From positions 1 through 64,000 of the forward strand of contig NZ_BMND01000026.1 of NCBI RefSeq assembly GCF_014646275.1: a stretch of DNA of 64,000 bases, given 5' to 3'. The stretch is from Streptomyces kronopolitis. GTDB taxonomy: Bacteria > Actinomycetota > Actinomycetes > Streptomycetales > Streptomycetaceae. The first letter of the stretch is position 1; each line of letters begins with the position of its first letter. The notes under the pieces are model-generated. The model was not told the origin of the DNA. It made no database searches and was given only the letters and a program-made list of their open reading frames with translations. Positions 1 to 8,426 of the stretch are shown here, in pieces. The position numbers were made by a program, and so were the translations under genes.

Positions 1-282
1 GCGATGGGCAGAGTGTTCCGGGAACGGGAGCGGAGCGTTTTCGGCAGCTTCCGCGGTAAGCCTCTGACCTGGGCTTCTAGGGTTTCCGTCAAGCCCCACG
101 GAGCATGGGCTTGGACCCCTGACAGGGTAGCTGATGGGGGCGCTGGAGGTTGCTTGTGTTGGGGGTGTGGTCCGGGGTGGGGGCTGGGGCTTGGGGTGGT
201 GGGGTTGGGCGTTTGTGTGGACGCGGGGGCATTTCTGGGGGAAGTGCCGTTGGGGAGGGGTGGTTGGGGTCCCGGTGTGCTG

Positions 283-314
283 CTGGCGGTGGCCGAGTCG
301 TCGGCCACCGCCAG
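283..314 (-). terminator. Hairpin terminator of the DUF4190-type operon
   Basis: A perfect 14-bp inverted repeat (283-296 with 301-314) encloses a 4-nt loop, about 40 bp beyond the stop codon at 355. It is the natural transcription end for the two minus-strand genes. The remaining bases 1-354 are G-rich on the plus strand and hold no credible gene: the overlapping reading frames there are Gly/Trp/Val-rich without domain features. Confidence 0.6.
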
Positions 315-354
315 GGGGGTGTGCGCCTGTCGATAGCGCAGTCGGGTGTCCCGG

Positions 355-678
355 TCAGCCGCCGATGTGCCAGCTGACCGTGCCGTCCGTGGTGGTGAGG
401 AGGGCCAGGAGGAGGAGGTCGGCGGCGCCGAGGGTGAGGCCCAGGAGGGCGCGGCCGCGGCGGGTGGTGCCGCGGGCCAGGGCCAGGGTGCCGAGGACCA
501 GGGCGCAGGGGCCGAGGAGGAGGTTGAGGACCAGGGTGCCGAGCAGGCCGAGGATGAAGGAGGCCACGGCCATGCCGTCCGCGTGGGAGCGGAGGCGGGA
601 GGCGGGCCGGTGGGGGGTCCGGGGCTCGGGGGCCGGGGTGGGCGGGAGTGTCCGGGCGGCTTCGCTGAGCGTGGTCAT
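355..678 (-). CDS. Small DUF4190-type membrane protein
   Basis: The 107-residue protein has a Pro-rich cytosolic N-terminus (about 1-32), then two hydrophobic segments (about 36-62 and 76-96) joined by an Arg-rich turn (TLALARGTTRRGRALLG). This Gly/Leu-rich pair with a short basic loop is the pattern of the DUF4190 family, whose function is not known to me. It overlaps the upstream small membrane gene by the four bases ATGA, so the two are probably translated together. A membrane-stress or accessory role is only a guess. Confidence 0.7.
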   Translation of the reverse strand: MTTLSEAARTLPPTPAPEPRTPHRPASRLRSHADGMAVASFILGLLGTLVLNLLLGPCALVLGTLALARGTTRRGRALLGLTLGAADLLLLALLTTTDGTVSWHIGG

Positions 679-839
679 CGGGAGGTCACCTCGTGCTGGT
701 GGCGGCGTTCGCGGAGGAAGAAGACGAGCAGCCAGCCGGCGATGACGGCGGCCGCGACGAGGGTGACGGGGAGGGGGAGGTGTGCCGCGGTGCCCAGCAG
801 GATCCCCATCAGGAGGAGGGCTGCGACGAGGAAGAGCAT
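675..839 (-). CDS. 54-residue hydrophobic membrane protein
   Basis: A very short protein made almost entirely of two membrane segments (about 1-22 and 25-42) followed by a basic tail (FFLRERRHQHEVTSR). The start at 839 was preferred to 875 because an AAAGGAAG ribosome site lies immediately upstream of that ATG. Its stop overlaps the start of the following gene (ATGA), giving a two-gene operon divergent from the TetR gene at 943. No family recognised. The 103-bp gap to the regulator suggests that the regulator controls this operon. Confidence 0.6.
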   Translation of the reverse strand: MLFLVAALLLMGILLGTAAHLPLPVTLVAAAVIAGWLLVFFLRERRHQHEVTSR

Positions 840-863
840 GATCTTCCTTTCCGGTTCCAGAGG

Positions 864-935
864 ACAGTTGTTCACTCAGTTCCCTCAGTCTACGACCGTC
901 CAGGAGTGGAGTAGTTCGGAGAACGGTTGTTTACT
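864..935. promoter_or_regulatory. Candidate operator: two copies of a 13-mer between divergent genes
   Basis: ACAGTTGTTCACT (864-876) and ACGGTTGTTTACT (923-935) differ at two positions and lie 59 bp apart in the intergenic region between the small membrane operon and the TetR gene. The second copy ends 7 bp before the TetR ATG, and the first sits near the ribosome site of the divergent gene. Such a placement suits autoregulation by the adjacent TetR protein. This is inferred only from repetition and position. Confidence 0.4.
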
Positions 936-942
936 GGATGAC

Positions 943-1578
943 ATGAGTCACAGTCTTGGAGTGCGGCAGGCCCAGAAACAGAAGACCCGTCAGGCGTTGC
1001 TCGACGGGGCGCTCGGGCTGCTGGAGGAGCAGAGCCTGAGCAGCCTGGGACTGCGCGAGGTGACGCGGGTGGTGGGGATCGCCCCGACCGCGTTCTACCG
1101 GCACTTTCGCGACATGGGGGAGCTGGGTGTCGCGCTGGTCGAGGAGGCGCTGGGGAGCCTGCATGTGATGGTGCGCGCGATCCTCGCCGAGCAGGACGGG
1201 GCCGAGGAGCGGATCGACCGGACGGTCGCGGTCGTGGAGCAGCACGTGCGCCGGTATCCGCTGCACATCCGGTTCGTGGCGCGTGAGCGGCACGGTGGCG
1301 TACGGGCCGTACGGCAGGCCATCGCGGGGGAGCTGGACCGGTTCGCGGAGGAGGTCGCGGCGGCGCTGAAGACGCAGCCGGTGTCCGAGGGCTGGTGCGA
1401 TGACGATGTGCGGATGCTGGCGGAGCTGTATGTGGACCGGCTGGTGATGACGGCCGCGGCGCTGCTCGATGCCGAGGCGGACGGTGTGGAGGGCGCGGCC
1501 GGGCAGGTGGTGCGGGTGGCGCGCCGGCAGCTGCGGCTGATCAGCATCGGCCGGCGGCACTGGCGGGAGGAGAAGTAG
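943..1578 (+). CDS. TetR-family regulator, FabR-like
   Basis: The 211-residue protein opens with GVRQAQKQKTRQALLDGAL and an HTH whose recognition part reads LREVTRVVGIAPTAFYRHFRD (about 35-55). This is very close to the fatty-acid regulator FabR/DesT branch of TetR proteins. The C-terminal part (about 60-205) is helical and Arg-rich as expected for the ligand domain. The ATG at 943 starts where the family homology starts; the frame is open further upstream but encodes low-complexity Gly/Glu sequence and is rejected. The divergent small membrane operon is the likely target, and a lipid ligand is a family-based guess. Confidence 0.8.
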   Translation: MSHSLGVRQAQKQKTRQALLDGALGLLEEQSLSSLGLREVTRVVGIAPTAFYRHFRDMGELGVALVEEALGSLHVMVRAILAEQDGAEERIDRTVAVVEQHVRRYPLHIRFVARERHGGVRAVRQAIAGELDRFAEEVAAALKTQPVSEGWCDDDVRMLAELYVDRLVMTAAALLDAEADGVEGAAGQVVRVARRQLRLISIGRRHWREEK

Positions 1579-1647
1579 GCAGACCGGTGGGGGAGGGGGA
1601 GGAGTGAGGGGGCTCGTCGGTTTGGTTTCGCGTGGGGGCCCGGGGCG

Positions 1648-2895
1648 TCAGTCGCGGGCCGGGGTGACCCGTACGCGGTAGGTCCCGTCAGGGTTCTCCG
1701 TGAGGACGGTGACGGCCGCGCCGCTGGTGCGGTCGGTGAAGGTCTCGCCGGGGCCGAAGGTGGCGTCGGTCAGTTCCGGATCGACGTATTTGTTGTCCCG
1801 GTAGCAGCCGCCGCTGTGCGGGGTGGCGTCCACGATGCGGAGCGGCCCGCGGCCCGAGGGGACGTGGGTGGCGACGCGGTAGATGAGGACGCCGGGCCGG
1901 CAGACGGCCGGGTCGAGCAGGCCGCGGATGCGGGCCTCGACGACCAGGGCGGTGCGGTGGGAGGTCGGGATGACGACGATCTTGGTGCCGCCGGGGGTGG
2001 AGAGGGGCGTGAGGGTGTGCTCGCCGGGCGTCCCGTGGCGTGGCGCGCAGTGCACCTGCTCGGCGGAGAGCCAGCCGAGCTTCCACTTGTGCCAGCCGAC
2101 GAAGTCGTTGCTCGGCCCCCAGTCCTCGTCCATCGGGTCCCAGTGGCCCGCGGGGGGCGAGTCGTCGCGGTCGTCGGTGTAGTAGAGGTCGGGCAGGCCG
2201 AAGCTGTGGGCGTTCTCGTGGTTGAGGACGCGGAAGGCGCTGGCCCCGGTCTGCCGGCTCCAGATGAAGGACGCGTTCCGGAACGGCACCCCGTCTGAGG
2301 TGTGCAGCCCCATGTCGCCACCACTGAAGGTGACCGACAGGACCGTGCGGGTCGCGGGCGGGCCCGCATTGGGGGTGGCGATGACGTTGATGACGTCGTA
2401 GTCGCGGAAGTCCACGAGCGGGTCGACGGCGCGGACCAGCTCCCGGGACAGGGCGTGGTAGCCGCCGTCCGAGGCCGGGTCGAAGCTGGCGCCCCGCCCG
2501 ATGCCGTACGCCGCGAGCGGCCGTGACATCCGGATCCACCGGTATATCGGCATGGGGCGGTAGGTCAGCCTGCCGTAGGAGCTGATGCGGAAATACTCCG
2601 TCGCGGCCGGGAAGAACTCGGCGAAGCGGGCCCGGGGGGAGAGGGTCGCGTGCGCGTCCGGGAAGTCGATGAAGAGGGTGAGCGCCCGTACGGGACCGGA
2701 CGATCGGGCGAAACCCCTAGGGGTCTCCGCGGACTCGGCGACGTCGTCGCTGATGCCGCGCAGGGCACACGGGCCACTCGGCGAGGCGCCGGGCCCGGTG
2801 GGTATGGCCACGGCGCTGGGCGGAGAGCCCAGGGCTATCGCCGCGGCAGCGGTGGCCGCTCCTGCGGCCAGCACCGCGGAAACCTTGTGCTTCAT
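1648..2895 (-). CDS. Secreted M6-family metalloprotease domain protein
   Basis: The 415-residue protein has a signal peptide (basic KHK, then an Ala-rich core to about residue 30). The zinc motif HENAH-SFGLPD lies at about 226-236: the two His and the Glu fit HExxH, and the following GLPD supplies a third ligand as in M6 (immune inhibitor A-like) peptidases. The region before it (LTLFIDFPDAHA, EYFRISSYGRLTYR) is typical of M6 domains. It should hydrolyse proteins outside the cell. The ATG at 2895 was chosen over an in-frame GTG three codons upstream because AAGGTG is spaced correctly before it. It stands alone in its orientation. Confidence 0.85.
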   Translation of the reverse strand: MKHKVSAVLAAGAATAAAAIALGSPPSAVAIPTGPGASPSGPCALRGISDDVAESAETPRGFARSSGPVRALTLFIDFPDAHATLSPRARFAEFFPAATEYFRISSYGRLTYRPMPIYRWIRMSRPLAAYGIGRGASFDPASDGGYHALSRELVRAVDPLVDFRDYDVINVIATPNAGPPATRTVLSVTFSGGDMGLHTSDGVPFRNASFIWSRQTGASAFRVLNHENAHSFGLPDLYYTDDRDDSPPAGHWDPMDEDWGPSNDFVGWHKWKLGWLSAEQVHCAPRHGTPGEHTLTPLSTPGGTKIVVIPTSHRTALVVEARIRGLLDPAVCRPGVLIYRVATHVPSGRGPLRIVDATPHSGGCYRDNKYVDPELTDATFGPGETFTDRTSGAAVTVLTENPDGTYRVRVTPARD

Positions 2896-3201
2896 ACCGA
2901 TCACCTTGTGTCGCCGGGTGATCGCTCGCGCGCGGGATTACGTCAACCGGAGTCATGGCGGGGCCGGACGGGTCGGGCCTGGGCAGGGCGGTCCGGAGGA
3001 GCCCGGTGGGTCGGGCCGGAGGGGGCCCCGGCGGGTGGGCCGGAAGGGCCCGGTGGGTCGGTCCGGAGGGTCGGTCCGGAGGGGGCGGCCTCTTCCGGGG
3101 GCCGGGTGGCCGGGTGCCCGTGACCGGGGGCTGAGGCGGGGCGTCGGTGGGGGTGTGGTTCAGGTCACGTCAGGGCGTGAAATATCCGGGGAGGCGATCC
3201 C
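2896..3201. other. Gene-free upstream region with G-rich imperfect repeats
   Basis: No gene is supported here. Between about 2970 and 3090 the plus strand carries imperfect direct repeats built from GGTCCGGAGG / GGGTCGG units. A pair of related blocks (GGCGATCCCCG and GGCGATTCCCCG) flanks the TetR operator just to the right. The region should contain the promoter of the minus-strand protease. Confidence 0.5.
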
Positions 3202-3228
3202 CGTTTGACCAGACGTCCGGATGAAACG
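3202..3228. promoter_or_regulatory. Candidate TetR operator upstream of the exporter regulator
   Basis: An outer inverted repeat CGTTT...AAACG (3202-3206 and 3224-3228) encloses a central GACGTC palindrome within CCAGACGTCCGG (3209-3220). It lies 86 bp before the GTG of the TetR gene at 3314, the usual place for an autoregulatory TetR site. The two palindromes are centred half a base apart, so the exact operator is uncertain. Confidence 0.45.
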
Positions 3229-3313
3229 GGGGGCGATTCCCCGGTTCGGCAGACCGCCGTCCGGAGACCCGCGTGGTCCGAGAAGTGCTGAGAGATGAGA
3301 GGAGTGAGCCGCC

Positions 3314-3976
3314 GTGGCCGCCACCACCGCAGGGGCGAAGTCCGGGACGGAGGGGCAGCAGCCCCGCCTGCGGGCCGATGCCCTGCGCAACCGGGAGCGG
3401 ATCATCGCGGCCGCCCGCGAGACGATGGTCGAGTTCGGGGCCGAGGTCCCGCTCGATGAAATCGCTCGACGCGCGGGTGTCGGTAATGCGACGCTCTATC
3501 GTCACTTCGCGGATCGCCTGGAGTTGATCCACCACGTCACGCTGTCCGTCATGTCCCGCACCGCGGACCGAGCGGAGAGCGCCCTTGCCGAGGAGTCCGA
3601 TGCTTTCCAAGCGCTGAGGCGCTTCGTGCACGCCGCAGTGGAGGAGCGGATCGGGGCGCTGTGCCCCCTGCTCTCCGACGGCGTCGACCGCGACCACCCC
3701 GACCTGCTCGCCGCGGGTGATCGTCTGGAGGCGGCCATCGAGGCCGTCATGGGCGCCGCACGCGACAGCGGTCAGCTGCGCACGGACATCGCCGTCGGCG
3801 ATCTGATGGTCGCGCTGACCCAGCTGACCAGGCCGTTGCCGAGCAGCGGCTGCATGGACTTCGACAAGTTCGTGCACCGGCATCTGCAGCTGTTCCTGGA
3901 CGGTCTGCAGGCGCCCGCCCGTTCCGAACTTCCCGGGTCCGCGGCGACCCTGGAAGACCTCCGGCGCCGCTCGTAG
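3314..3976 (+). CDS. TetR-family regulator of a drug exporter
   Basis: The 220-residue protein carries a TetR HTH at about 25-70 (RNRERIIAAARETMVEFG then LDEIARRAGVGNATLYRHFADR). The C-terminal ligand domain contains the HPDLLAAGDRLEAAIEAVMGAA stretch common in Streptomyces repressors of multidrug pumps. The start is GTG 3314 with AGAGGAGTG upstream. It lies 204 bp before the DHA2 exporter gene in the same direction and is the obvious regulator of it. The ligand is unknown. Confidence 0.85.
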   Translation: MAATTAGAKSGTEGQQPRLRADALRNRERIIAAARETMVEFGAEVPLDEIARRAGVGNATLYRHFADRLELIHHVTLSVMSRTADRAESALAEESDAFQALRRFVHAAVEERIGALCPLLSDGVDRDHPDLLAAGDRLEAAIEAVMGAARDSGQLRTDIAVGDLMVALTQLTRPLPSSGCMDFDKFVHRHLQLFLDGLQAPARSELPGSAATLEDLRRRS

Positions 3977-4180
3977 CCCGGCACCGCGCCGTCACACCTC
4001 CCACGTCCCGCCCGTCCCACCGCCCCACCCCGCCCCACCGTCAAGCTCGTCCGTCCGCTCCTCCGTCCCGTCCCGTCCCGCTTCCGTGCGTCCCTGCGTC
4101 CCCGCGTCCTGACGGCCGCCCGGTGCGCCGGTCCCGCTCCTGCTCTTGTTCGCTCACCGCACCACTAGGTGGATCCCGTC

Positions 4181-5707
4181 ATGCCTGAAACGCCCACATA
4201 CGTCGACCCGCGGCGCTGGAAAGCGCTGATATTCATCGCGCTGGCCCAGCTGATGGTCGTGCTCGACGCGACCATCGTGAACATCGCGCTGCCCTCCGCC
4301 CAGCAGGACCTCGGCATCACCGACGCCAACCGGCAGTGGGTGATCACCGCCTACGCGCTGGCCTTTGGCGGGCTGCTGCTCTTCGGCGGGCGCATCGCCG
4401 ACCTGTGGGGACGCAAGCGGACCTTCGTCACCGGACTCATCGGCTTCGCGGTCGCCTCCGCGCTCGGCGGGGCCGCCGCCGACCAGGCCATGCTGATGGG
4501 CGCGCGGGCGCTTCAGGGCGTCTTCGGCGCGCTGCTGGCACCGGCCGCGCTGTCCCTGCTGGCCGTGACGTTCACCGAGGCCAAGGAGCGCGCCAAGGCG
4601 TTCGGCATCTTCGGTGCGATCGCGGGCGGCGGCGGCGCCGTGGGCCTGATCCTGGGCGGGGTGCTGACCGAGTACCTGAACTGGCGCTGGACGTTCTTCG
4701 TGAACATCCCGTTCGCGGTGATCGCCGCGACCGGTGCCCTGCTGGTCATCCGCGAGCCCGCGGAGAGCCGCAACACCTCCCGGCTGGACGTGCCCGGCGT
4801 CATCCTGGCCACCCTCGGCCTGGTCTCGCTGGTCTACGGCTTCACCCGCGCCGAGTCCGACGGCTGGCTGGCCGCTCCGACGCTCGGCCTGTTCGCCGCG
4901 GCCGTCGTGCTGCTGCTGACGTTCGTGCTGGTCGAGTCCAAGGTGAAGGCGCCGCTGCTGCCGCTGCGGGTGGTCGCGGACCGCAACCGCGCCGGCATCT
5001 ATGCCTCGCTGGGCCTGGCCGTGATCGGCATGTTCGGCCTGTTCCTCTTCCTGACCTACTACCTCCAGATCGTGAAGGGGTACACCCCGGTGACGACCGG
5101 TCTGGCCTTCCTTCCGATGATCGTCGGCATGATCACCGGCTCGACGCAGATCGGTGCCCGGCTGATGACCCGGGTCCGGCCGCGGCTGCTGATGGCGCCC
5201 GGTTTCACGGTCGCCGCGCTCGGCATGCTGGTGCTGACCCAGATCGACCTGGACACGTCCTACCCCGCGCTGATCCTGCCCGGCTTCCTGCTGATGGGCC
5301 TCGGTATGGGTACGGCGTTCATGCCGGCCATGTCGCTGGCCACGCACGGTGTCCAGCCGCGCGACGCCGGTGTCGCCTCCGCGATGGTCAACACCTCGCA
5401 GCAGGTGGGCGGCGCGATCGGTACGGCCCTGCTGAACACCATCGCGGCCAGCGCCACCACCGCGTACGCCACCTCGCACGCGGCCGGTGCCCGCTCGCTC
5501 GACCTGCTCAAGCTCCAGGCGATGGTGCACGGCTACACCACCGCCATCTGGTGGGCGGTCGGCATCCTGGCCCTGGCGGGCGTGATCGCCTTCACCCTCA
5601 TCAACACCGGGCGTCCCGGTGGCGGTTCGCCGGTGGCCTCGTCGCAGGACGGCGAGGGCGCGGCGCTGGGCGAGGACGAGGTGCCGGTGCCGGTGATGGC
5701 GCACTGA
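4181..5707 (+). CDS. DHA2-family (EmrB/QacA-like) multidrug MFS exporter
   Basis: The protein of about 508 residues has fourteen predicted membrane segments. Segment 1 carries the DHA2 signature LMVVLDATIVNIALPSAQQDL, loop 2-3 the motif GGRIADLWGRKRTF, and segment 5 the antiporter-type GAIAGGGGAVGLILGG. It should expel hydrophobic compounds by proton antiport. ATG 4181 was chosen because AGGTGG lies 8 bp upstream; a GTG at 4169 is in frame but has no ribosome site. The flanking TetR (same strand) and MarR (convergent) genes indicate inducible resistance. The 189-bp gap after it holds GGGGCTGGCCCC-type short repeats. Confidence 0.9.
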   Translation: MPETPTYVDPRRWKALIFIALAQLMVVLDATIVNIALPSAQQDLGITDANRQWVITAYALAFGGLLLFGGRIADLWGRKRTFVTGLIGFAVASALGGAAADQAMLMGARALQGVFGALLAPAALSLLAVTFTEAKERAKAFGIFGAIAGGGGAVGLILGGVLTEYLNWRWTFFVNIPFAVIAATGALLVIREPAESRNTSRLDVPGVILATLGLVSLVYGFTRAESDGWLAAPTLGLFAAAVVLLLTFVLVESKVKAPLLPLRVVADRNRAGIYASLGLAVIGMFGLFLFLTYYLQIVKGYTPVTTGLAFLPMIVGMITGSTQIGARLMTRVRPRLLMAPGFTVAALGMLVLTQIDLDTSYPALILPGFLLMGLGMGTAFMPAMSLATHGVQPRDAGVASAMVNTSQQVGGAIGTALLNTIAASATTAYATSHAAGARSLDLLKLQAMVHGYTTAIWWAVGILALAGVIAFTLINTGRPGGGSPVASSQDGEGAALGEDEVPVPVMAH

Positions 5708-5896
5708 GCCCATCGGGCCGGCCCCGTCGGGGGTGATCCCGTAGGGGCTGGCCCCGTAGGGGTGGGGTGCGGGGTCGGGGGCGCTCGGAGCGTCGATGCC
5801 CCCCGGCCGTGCACTCTTACCGCATTCCTACCTTGCTCCTACGTGTGCCGGGGGTGCGTCCCGTAGGTGCCGGCTTCTTCCGGCTTCGCCGAATCG

Positions 5897-6394
5897 TCAG
5901 CGGAGCCAGGGGAGGTCGGCACCTTTCGGTTGCAGCCCCTCGGTCATGACCTGGCAGATCTCGGCCAGTTGCCCGACCTGCTCCGGGGAGAGCCGGTCGA
6001 AGATCGCGGCGCGTACGGCCGCGACATGGCCGGGGGCGGCCTTCTCCAGGACCCGCATCCCCTCGTCCGTGAGGTGGGCGTTCTGGCCCCGCTTGTCGGA
6101 CGAGCAGTTCTCCCGCTGCACCCAGCCGTTGCGTTCCAGGCGGGCGATCGCGTGGGAGAGGCGGGAGCGGGTGATCTTGGCGTTCTGGGCCAGCTCGGTC
6201 ATCCGCATCCGGCGGCGGGGGGAGCGGGAGAGCTGGACGAGCAGGCCGTAATAGACGTGCGGCATTCCGGCGTCGCGCTGCAGCTGACGGTCGAGGTGAT
6301 CCTCCAGGAGCATGGTGGCGTGGAGGTAGCACTGCCAGGCGTATTGCTCCTCGTCACTGAGCCAGTGCGGCTCGGCTGCGGCTTCGCTGCTCAT
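5897..6394 (-). CDS. MarR-family transcriptional regulator
   Basis: The protein of about 165 residues has the MarR winged helix: MRMTELAQNAKITRSRLSHAIARLERNGWVQRENCSSDKRGQNAHLTDEG (about 64-113). The helices around it (QCYLHATMLLEDHLDRQLQRDAG and the C-terminal LSPEQVGQLAEICQVM) form the dimer interface. ATG 6394 was preferred to GTG 6403 because of the GAGAGAG run 8 bp upstream. It converges with the exporter gene and completes a TetR-MFS-MarR set that I recall as conserved near hrdD in Streptomyces. Confidence 0.85.
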   Translation of the reverse strand: MSSEAAAEPHWLSDEEQYAWQCYLHATMLLEDHLDRQLQRDAGMPHVYYGLLVQLSRSPRRRMRMTELAQNAKITRSRLSHAIARLERNGWVQRENCSSDKRGQNAHLTDEGMRVLEKAAPGHVAAVRAAIFDRLSPEQVGQLAEICQVMTEGLQPKGADLPWLR

Positions 6395-6423
6395 AGCATC
6401 CACTCTCTCACCACTCGGAGAGC

Positions 6424-6440
6424 TCTTTAAGTTTTAACAA
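6424..6440. promoter_or_regulatory. AT-rich promoter/operator candidate for the MarR gene
   Basis: The sequence around TTTAAGTTTTAAC is strikingly AT-rich against its surroundings and has two TTAA half-sites three bases apart, 30-45 bp before the MarR start. MarR proteins often bind such symmetric AT-rich sites over their own promoter. Inferred from composition and place only. Confidence 0.35.
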
Positions 6441-6835
6441 CGCCGTATGTGGACTTTCGGCGGCGACCGATCGCCGATGTCTGAATGTTCACGTTCTCGC
6501 CTACTGCCCAGTGTGACGCCATGAGGTGGTGAGGGGTGTAGCGCCGACTTCGCCGTCTCGGCCCGGCGTCTTAACTTCGCCATCTCGGGGACCGTGTGCG
6601 TTCATTCGGATACTCAGCGTGTCTAGTTGGGGTCGTGGTGCGACGGCGCGGCGGCTCGGTGCCGTGATGCGGTAGTCCGGGGGTGTGGTGCGGGTGCGGT
6701 GTGACAGTTGCGCGTCGGTCGACGGGCGGTGCGGCTGAACTCGGCATCGACGTAGGGGAGTTCGGCGGGAGTTCAGCGATGACTCAACTGACCGCTCAGG
6801 GCTGGTAGTTGAGCCGCGCGGTCGGCAGGCAGAAA
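6441..6835. other. Gene-free interval
   Basis: I see no credible gene in this stretch. Open frames across it on the minus strand read as Pro/Arg-rich shadow sequence. It contains the upstream DNA of the MarR gene and ends in the hairpin at 6836. Confidence 0.5.
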
Positions 6836-6861
6836 GAGGGCGGGGCCCGTGCCCCGCCCTC
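6836..6861 (-). terminator. Rho-independent-type hairpin
   Basis: An 11-bp GC-rich perfect stem (6836-6846 with 6851-6861) with a 4-nt loop lies 22 bp downstream of the stop of the minus-strand membrane-protein gene ending at 6884. Confidence 0.7.
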
Positions 6862-6883
6862 GGCGGCTCAGTGGCTCGGTGGC

Positions 6884-7465
6884 TCAGTGCGTGGCGACCG
6901 GAAGGCTGTGGGACCGGCGGGCCTTGTGGGGGCGGTGTTCGCCGTGCGGCTCGCGGACGCGGTGGGTGCGGAAGACGTAGAGCGCGACGACGAACATCAC
7001 GGCGCCCATGGTGAAGCCGAAGGCGCACGACTTGAGGATGGCTTCCCCGCCGAGGCTGTAGCACCAGCCCAGCGAGCCGCCGAAGACCACGCCGTAGGCG
7101 ATCGCCCGGGTCTCGGTCAGCATGGACGACTGGAAGTGGGCCACGATCAGCCCGAGCGCCCCGGAGACCACGAACGCGGCCAGCCCGTACAGCATGGCCG
7201 GGCCGCCCTTGGTGCCGTCGGTGTGCGTGCGAAAGATCGTGAAGAGGCCGAAGGCGAGCGCCGTGATGATCGGCAGCGCCACCTTCGCCGGGACCCGCCC
7301 GGCCATTCCCGCCATCCCCGCCCGCCCCGTGGTCCGCCGCGGGGAGCCGGTCCGCCGCGGGGAGCCGGCCCGGTCGGTGGCCTGGGTCGTCGCGCCGTGT
7401 TCGGTCTCCACGGTGCCGTGCGAGCGGGCGGCCCGTGCGCCGTGCCGCCGAGCGATCCGGTCCAT
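6884..7465 (-). CDS. Conserved hypothetical membrane protein
   Basis: A 193-residue protein with an Arg/Gly-rich cytosolic N-terminus (about 1-55) and four hydrophobic segments between about 62 and 163 (KVALPIITALAFGLFTIF, MLYGLAAFVVSGALGLIVAHF, IAYGVVFGGSLGWCYSLGG, CAFGFTMGAVMFVVALYVF). The N-terminal part contains a direct repeat (GSPRRTGSPRRT) that reflects a DNA repeat around 7335-7375. ATG 7465 was chosen because GAGGAG lies just upstream, against an in-frame start 12 codons earlier. No function recognised. It is followed by a clear terminator. Confidence 0.7.
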   Translation of the reverse strand: MDRIARRHGARAARSHGTVETEHGATTQATDRAGSPRRTGSPRRTTGRAGMAGMAGRVPAKVALPIITALAFGLFTIFRTHTDGTKGGPAMLYGLAAFVVSGALGLIVAHFQSSMLTETRAIAYGVVFGGSLGWCYSLGGEAILKSCAFGFTMGAVMFVVALYVFRTHRVREPHGEHRPHKARRSHSLPVATH

Positions 7466-7615
7466 GACGGGCTCCTCTCGGTTGCCCCGCTGCCTTCCCA
7501 TCCAGGCGACACCCGGGGGGCGTCCCCGTCAACCGGAGCGGCGGGCGGCGGCTGCGGCCCCGGCCCGGTCCCGTCCGCCTGTGACCGAGGGCCCGGGCCG
7601 TTCGTGCGGGCCGGT

Positions 7616-8239
7616 TCAGTCCAGGTCCTTCTGGTACCAGGCCACGTCCCAGTAGCGGCCGAATTTTCGGCCCACCTCCGTGTACGTGCCGAGGTGCCGG
7701 AAGCCGAATCGGGTGTGGAGCCGGGTGGAGGCCGTGTTCGGTGGGTTCCCCTGGGTGATCCCGGCGTACGCGCGGTGCACGTCCTCGTGGGACAGCGCCT
7801 CGAACAGGGCCTCGTACAGCAGCGTGCCGACGCCCCGGCCGGATGCGTGCGATGCGCAGTAGACGGTGACCTCGACGGAGGTGGCGTAGGCGGCCTTCGG
7901 GCGGAGCGGGCTGCTGGTCGCGTAACCGAGCAGGGCGCCGCCCGGGAGGCCGCTGCCCGGGAGGCCGTCGCCGGCGGCTGCGGGGGCCCCGGGGGAGCCG
8001 CTCACCGGCCCGTTGTGCGGGTTTTTCGTCCGTTCTGTCGCCTCCTGGGCAACCAGAAGCCGGTGCGGGCCGTCTTGGGGGTGGGAGAGCAACCACGGGC
8101 GGCGCTGTTCGGGGGTGAAGGGTTCCGTGTCGAACGTGATGCAGGTCTCGCGAATGTAGTGATTGTAGAGATCGGTAAGGGCCGGCAGGTCCGCCTCGGT
8201 GCCCGCTCTGACCTGCACTTCCCCGTGTCCCCGCAGCAT
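7616..8239 (-). CDS. GNAT acetyltransferase, phosphinothricin N-acetyltransferase-like
   Basis: The 207-residue protein begins VQVRAGTEADLPALTDLYNHYIRETCITFDTEPFTPEQRRPWL, the N-terminal signature of the PAT/Bar branch of GNAT enzymes that acetylate small amines or toxic amino acids. The CoA-binding part reads SVEVTVYCASHASGRGVGTLLYEALFEAL (about 135-163). The end (FGFRHLGTYTEVGRKFGRYWDVAWYQKDL) is also typical of that branch. It has an insertion of about 35 residues rich in Gly/Pro/Ala between strands 3 and 4 (about 75-115). ATG 8239 is preceded by a G-rich ribosome site. The substrate cannot be decided. Confidence 0.85.
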   Translation of the reverse strand: MLRGHGEVQVRAGTEADLPALTDLYNHYIRETCITFDTEPFTPEQRRPWLLSHPQDGPHRLLVAQEATERTKNPHNGPVSGSPGAPAAAGDGLPGSGLPGGALLGYATSSPLRPKAAYATSVEVTVYCASHASGRGVGTLLYEALFEALSHEDVHRAYAGITQGNPPNTASTRLHTRFGFRHLGTYTEVGRKFGRYWDVAWYQKDLD

Positions 8240-8300
8240 GCGACCCCCCTGAACGGTGCCGCAGGGTACTGCATGATCAGAAAAATAGCGGGGCTCCGTG

Positions 8301-8326
8301 GGAATTCTGTCCGGATTCCAGCCGTT
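8301..8326 (+). promoter_or_regulatory. SigR-type promoter of hrdD
   Basis: GGAAT at 8301-8305 and GTT at 8324-8326 are separated by exactly 18 bases, matching the consensus for the disulfide-stress sigma factor SigR (GGAAT-N18-GTT). It lies about 100 bp before the hrdD ATG. hrdD is, as I recall, a known SigR target in S. coelicolor, which agrees with the site. Confidence 0.75.
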
Positions 8327-8426
8327 GTTTCCTTCGGACGGGCAGCTCGACAAGCATCGGTCTCCGATGGACGATCCGGCCCGCCCCACCGTCCCGCGAC
8401 CGACTCATCGCAAAGGGAGCACACGC

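Noticed and set aside
4..745. Plus-strand open frames at the left edge
   Set aside because: Gly/Trp/Val/Arg-biased translations, no ribosome site, overlap with better-supported minus-strand genes.
346..942. Upstream extension of the TetR frame
   Set aside because: It encodes Glu/Gly low-complexity sequence antisense to two plausible genes; TetR homology begins at 943.
4154..5713. Long minus-strand frame antisense to the DHA2 exporter
   Set aside because: Gln/His/Arg-rich shadow typical of GC-rich coding DNA; the plus strand encodes a clear MFS protein.
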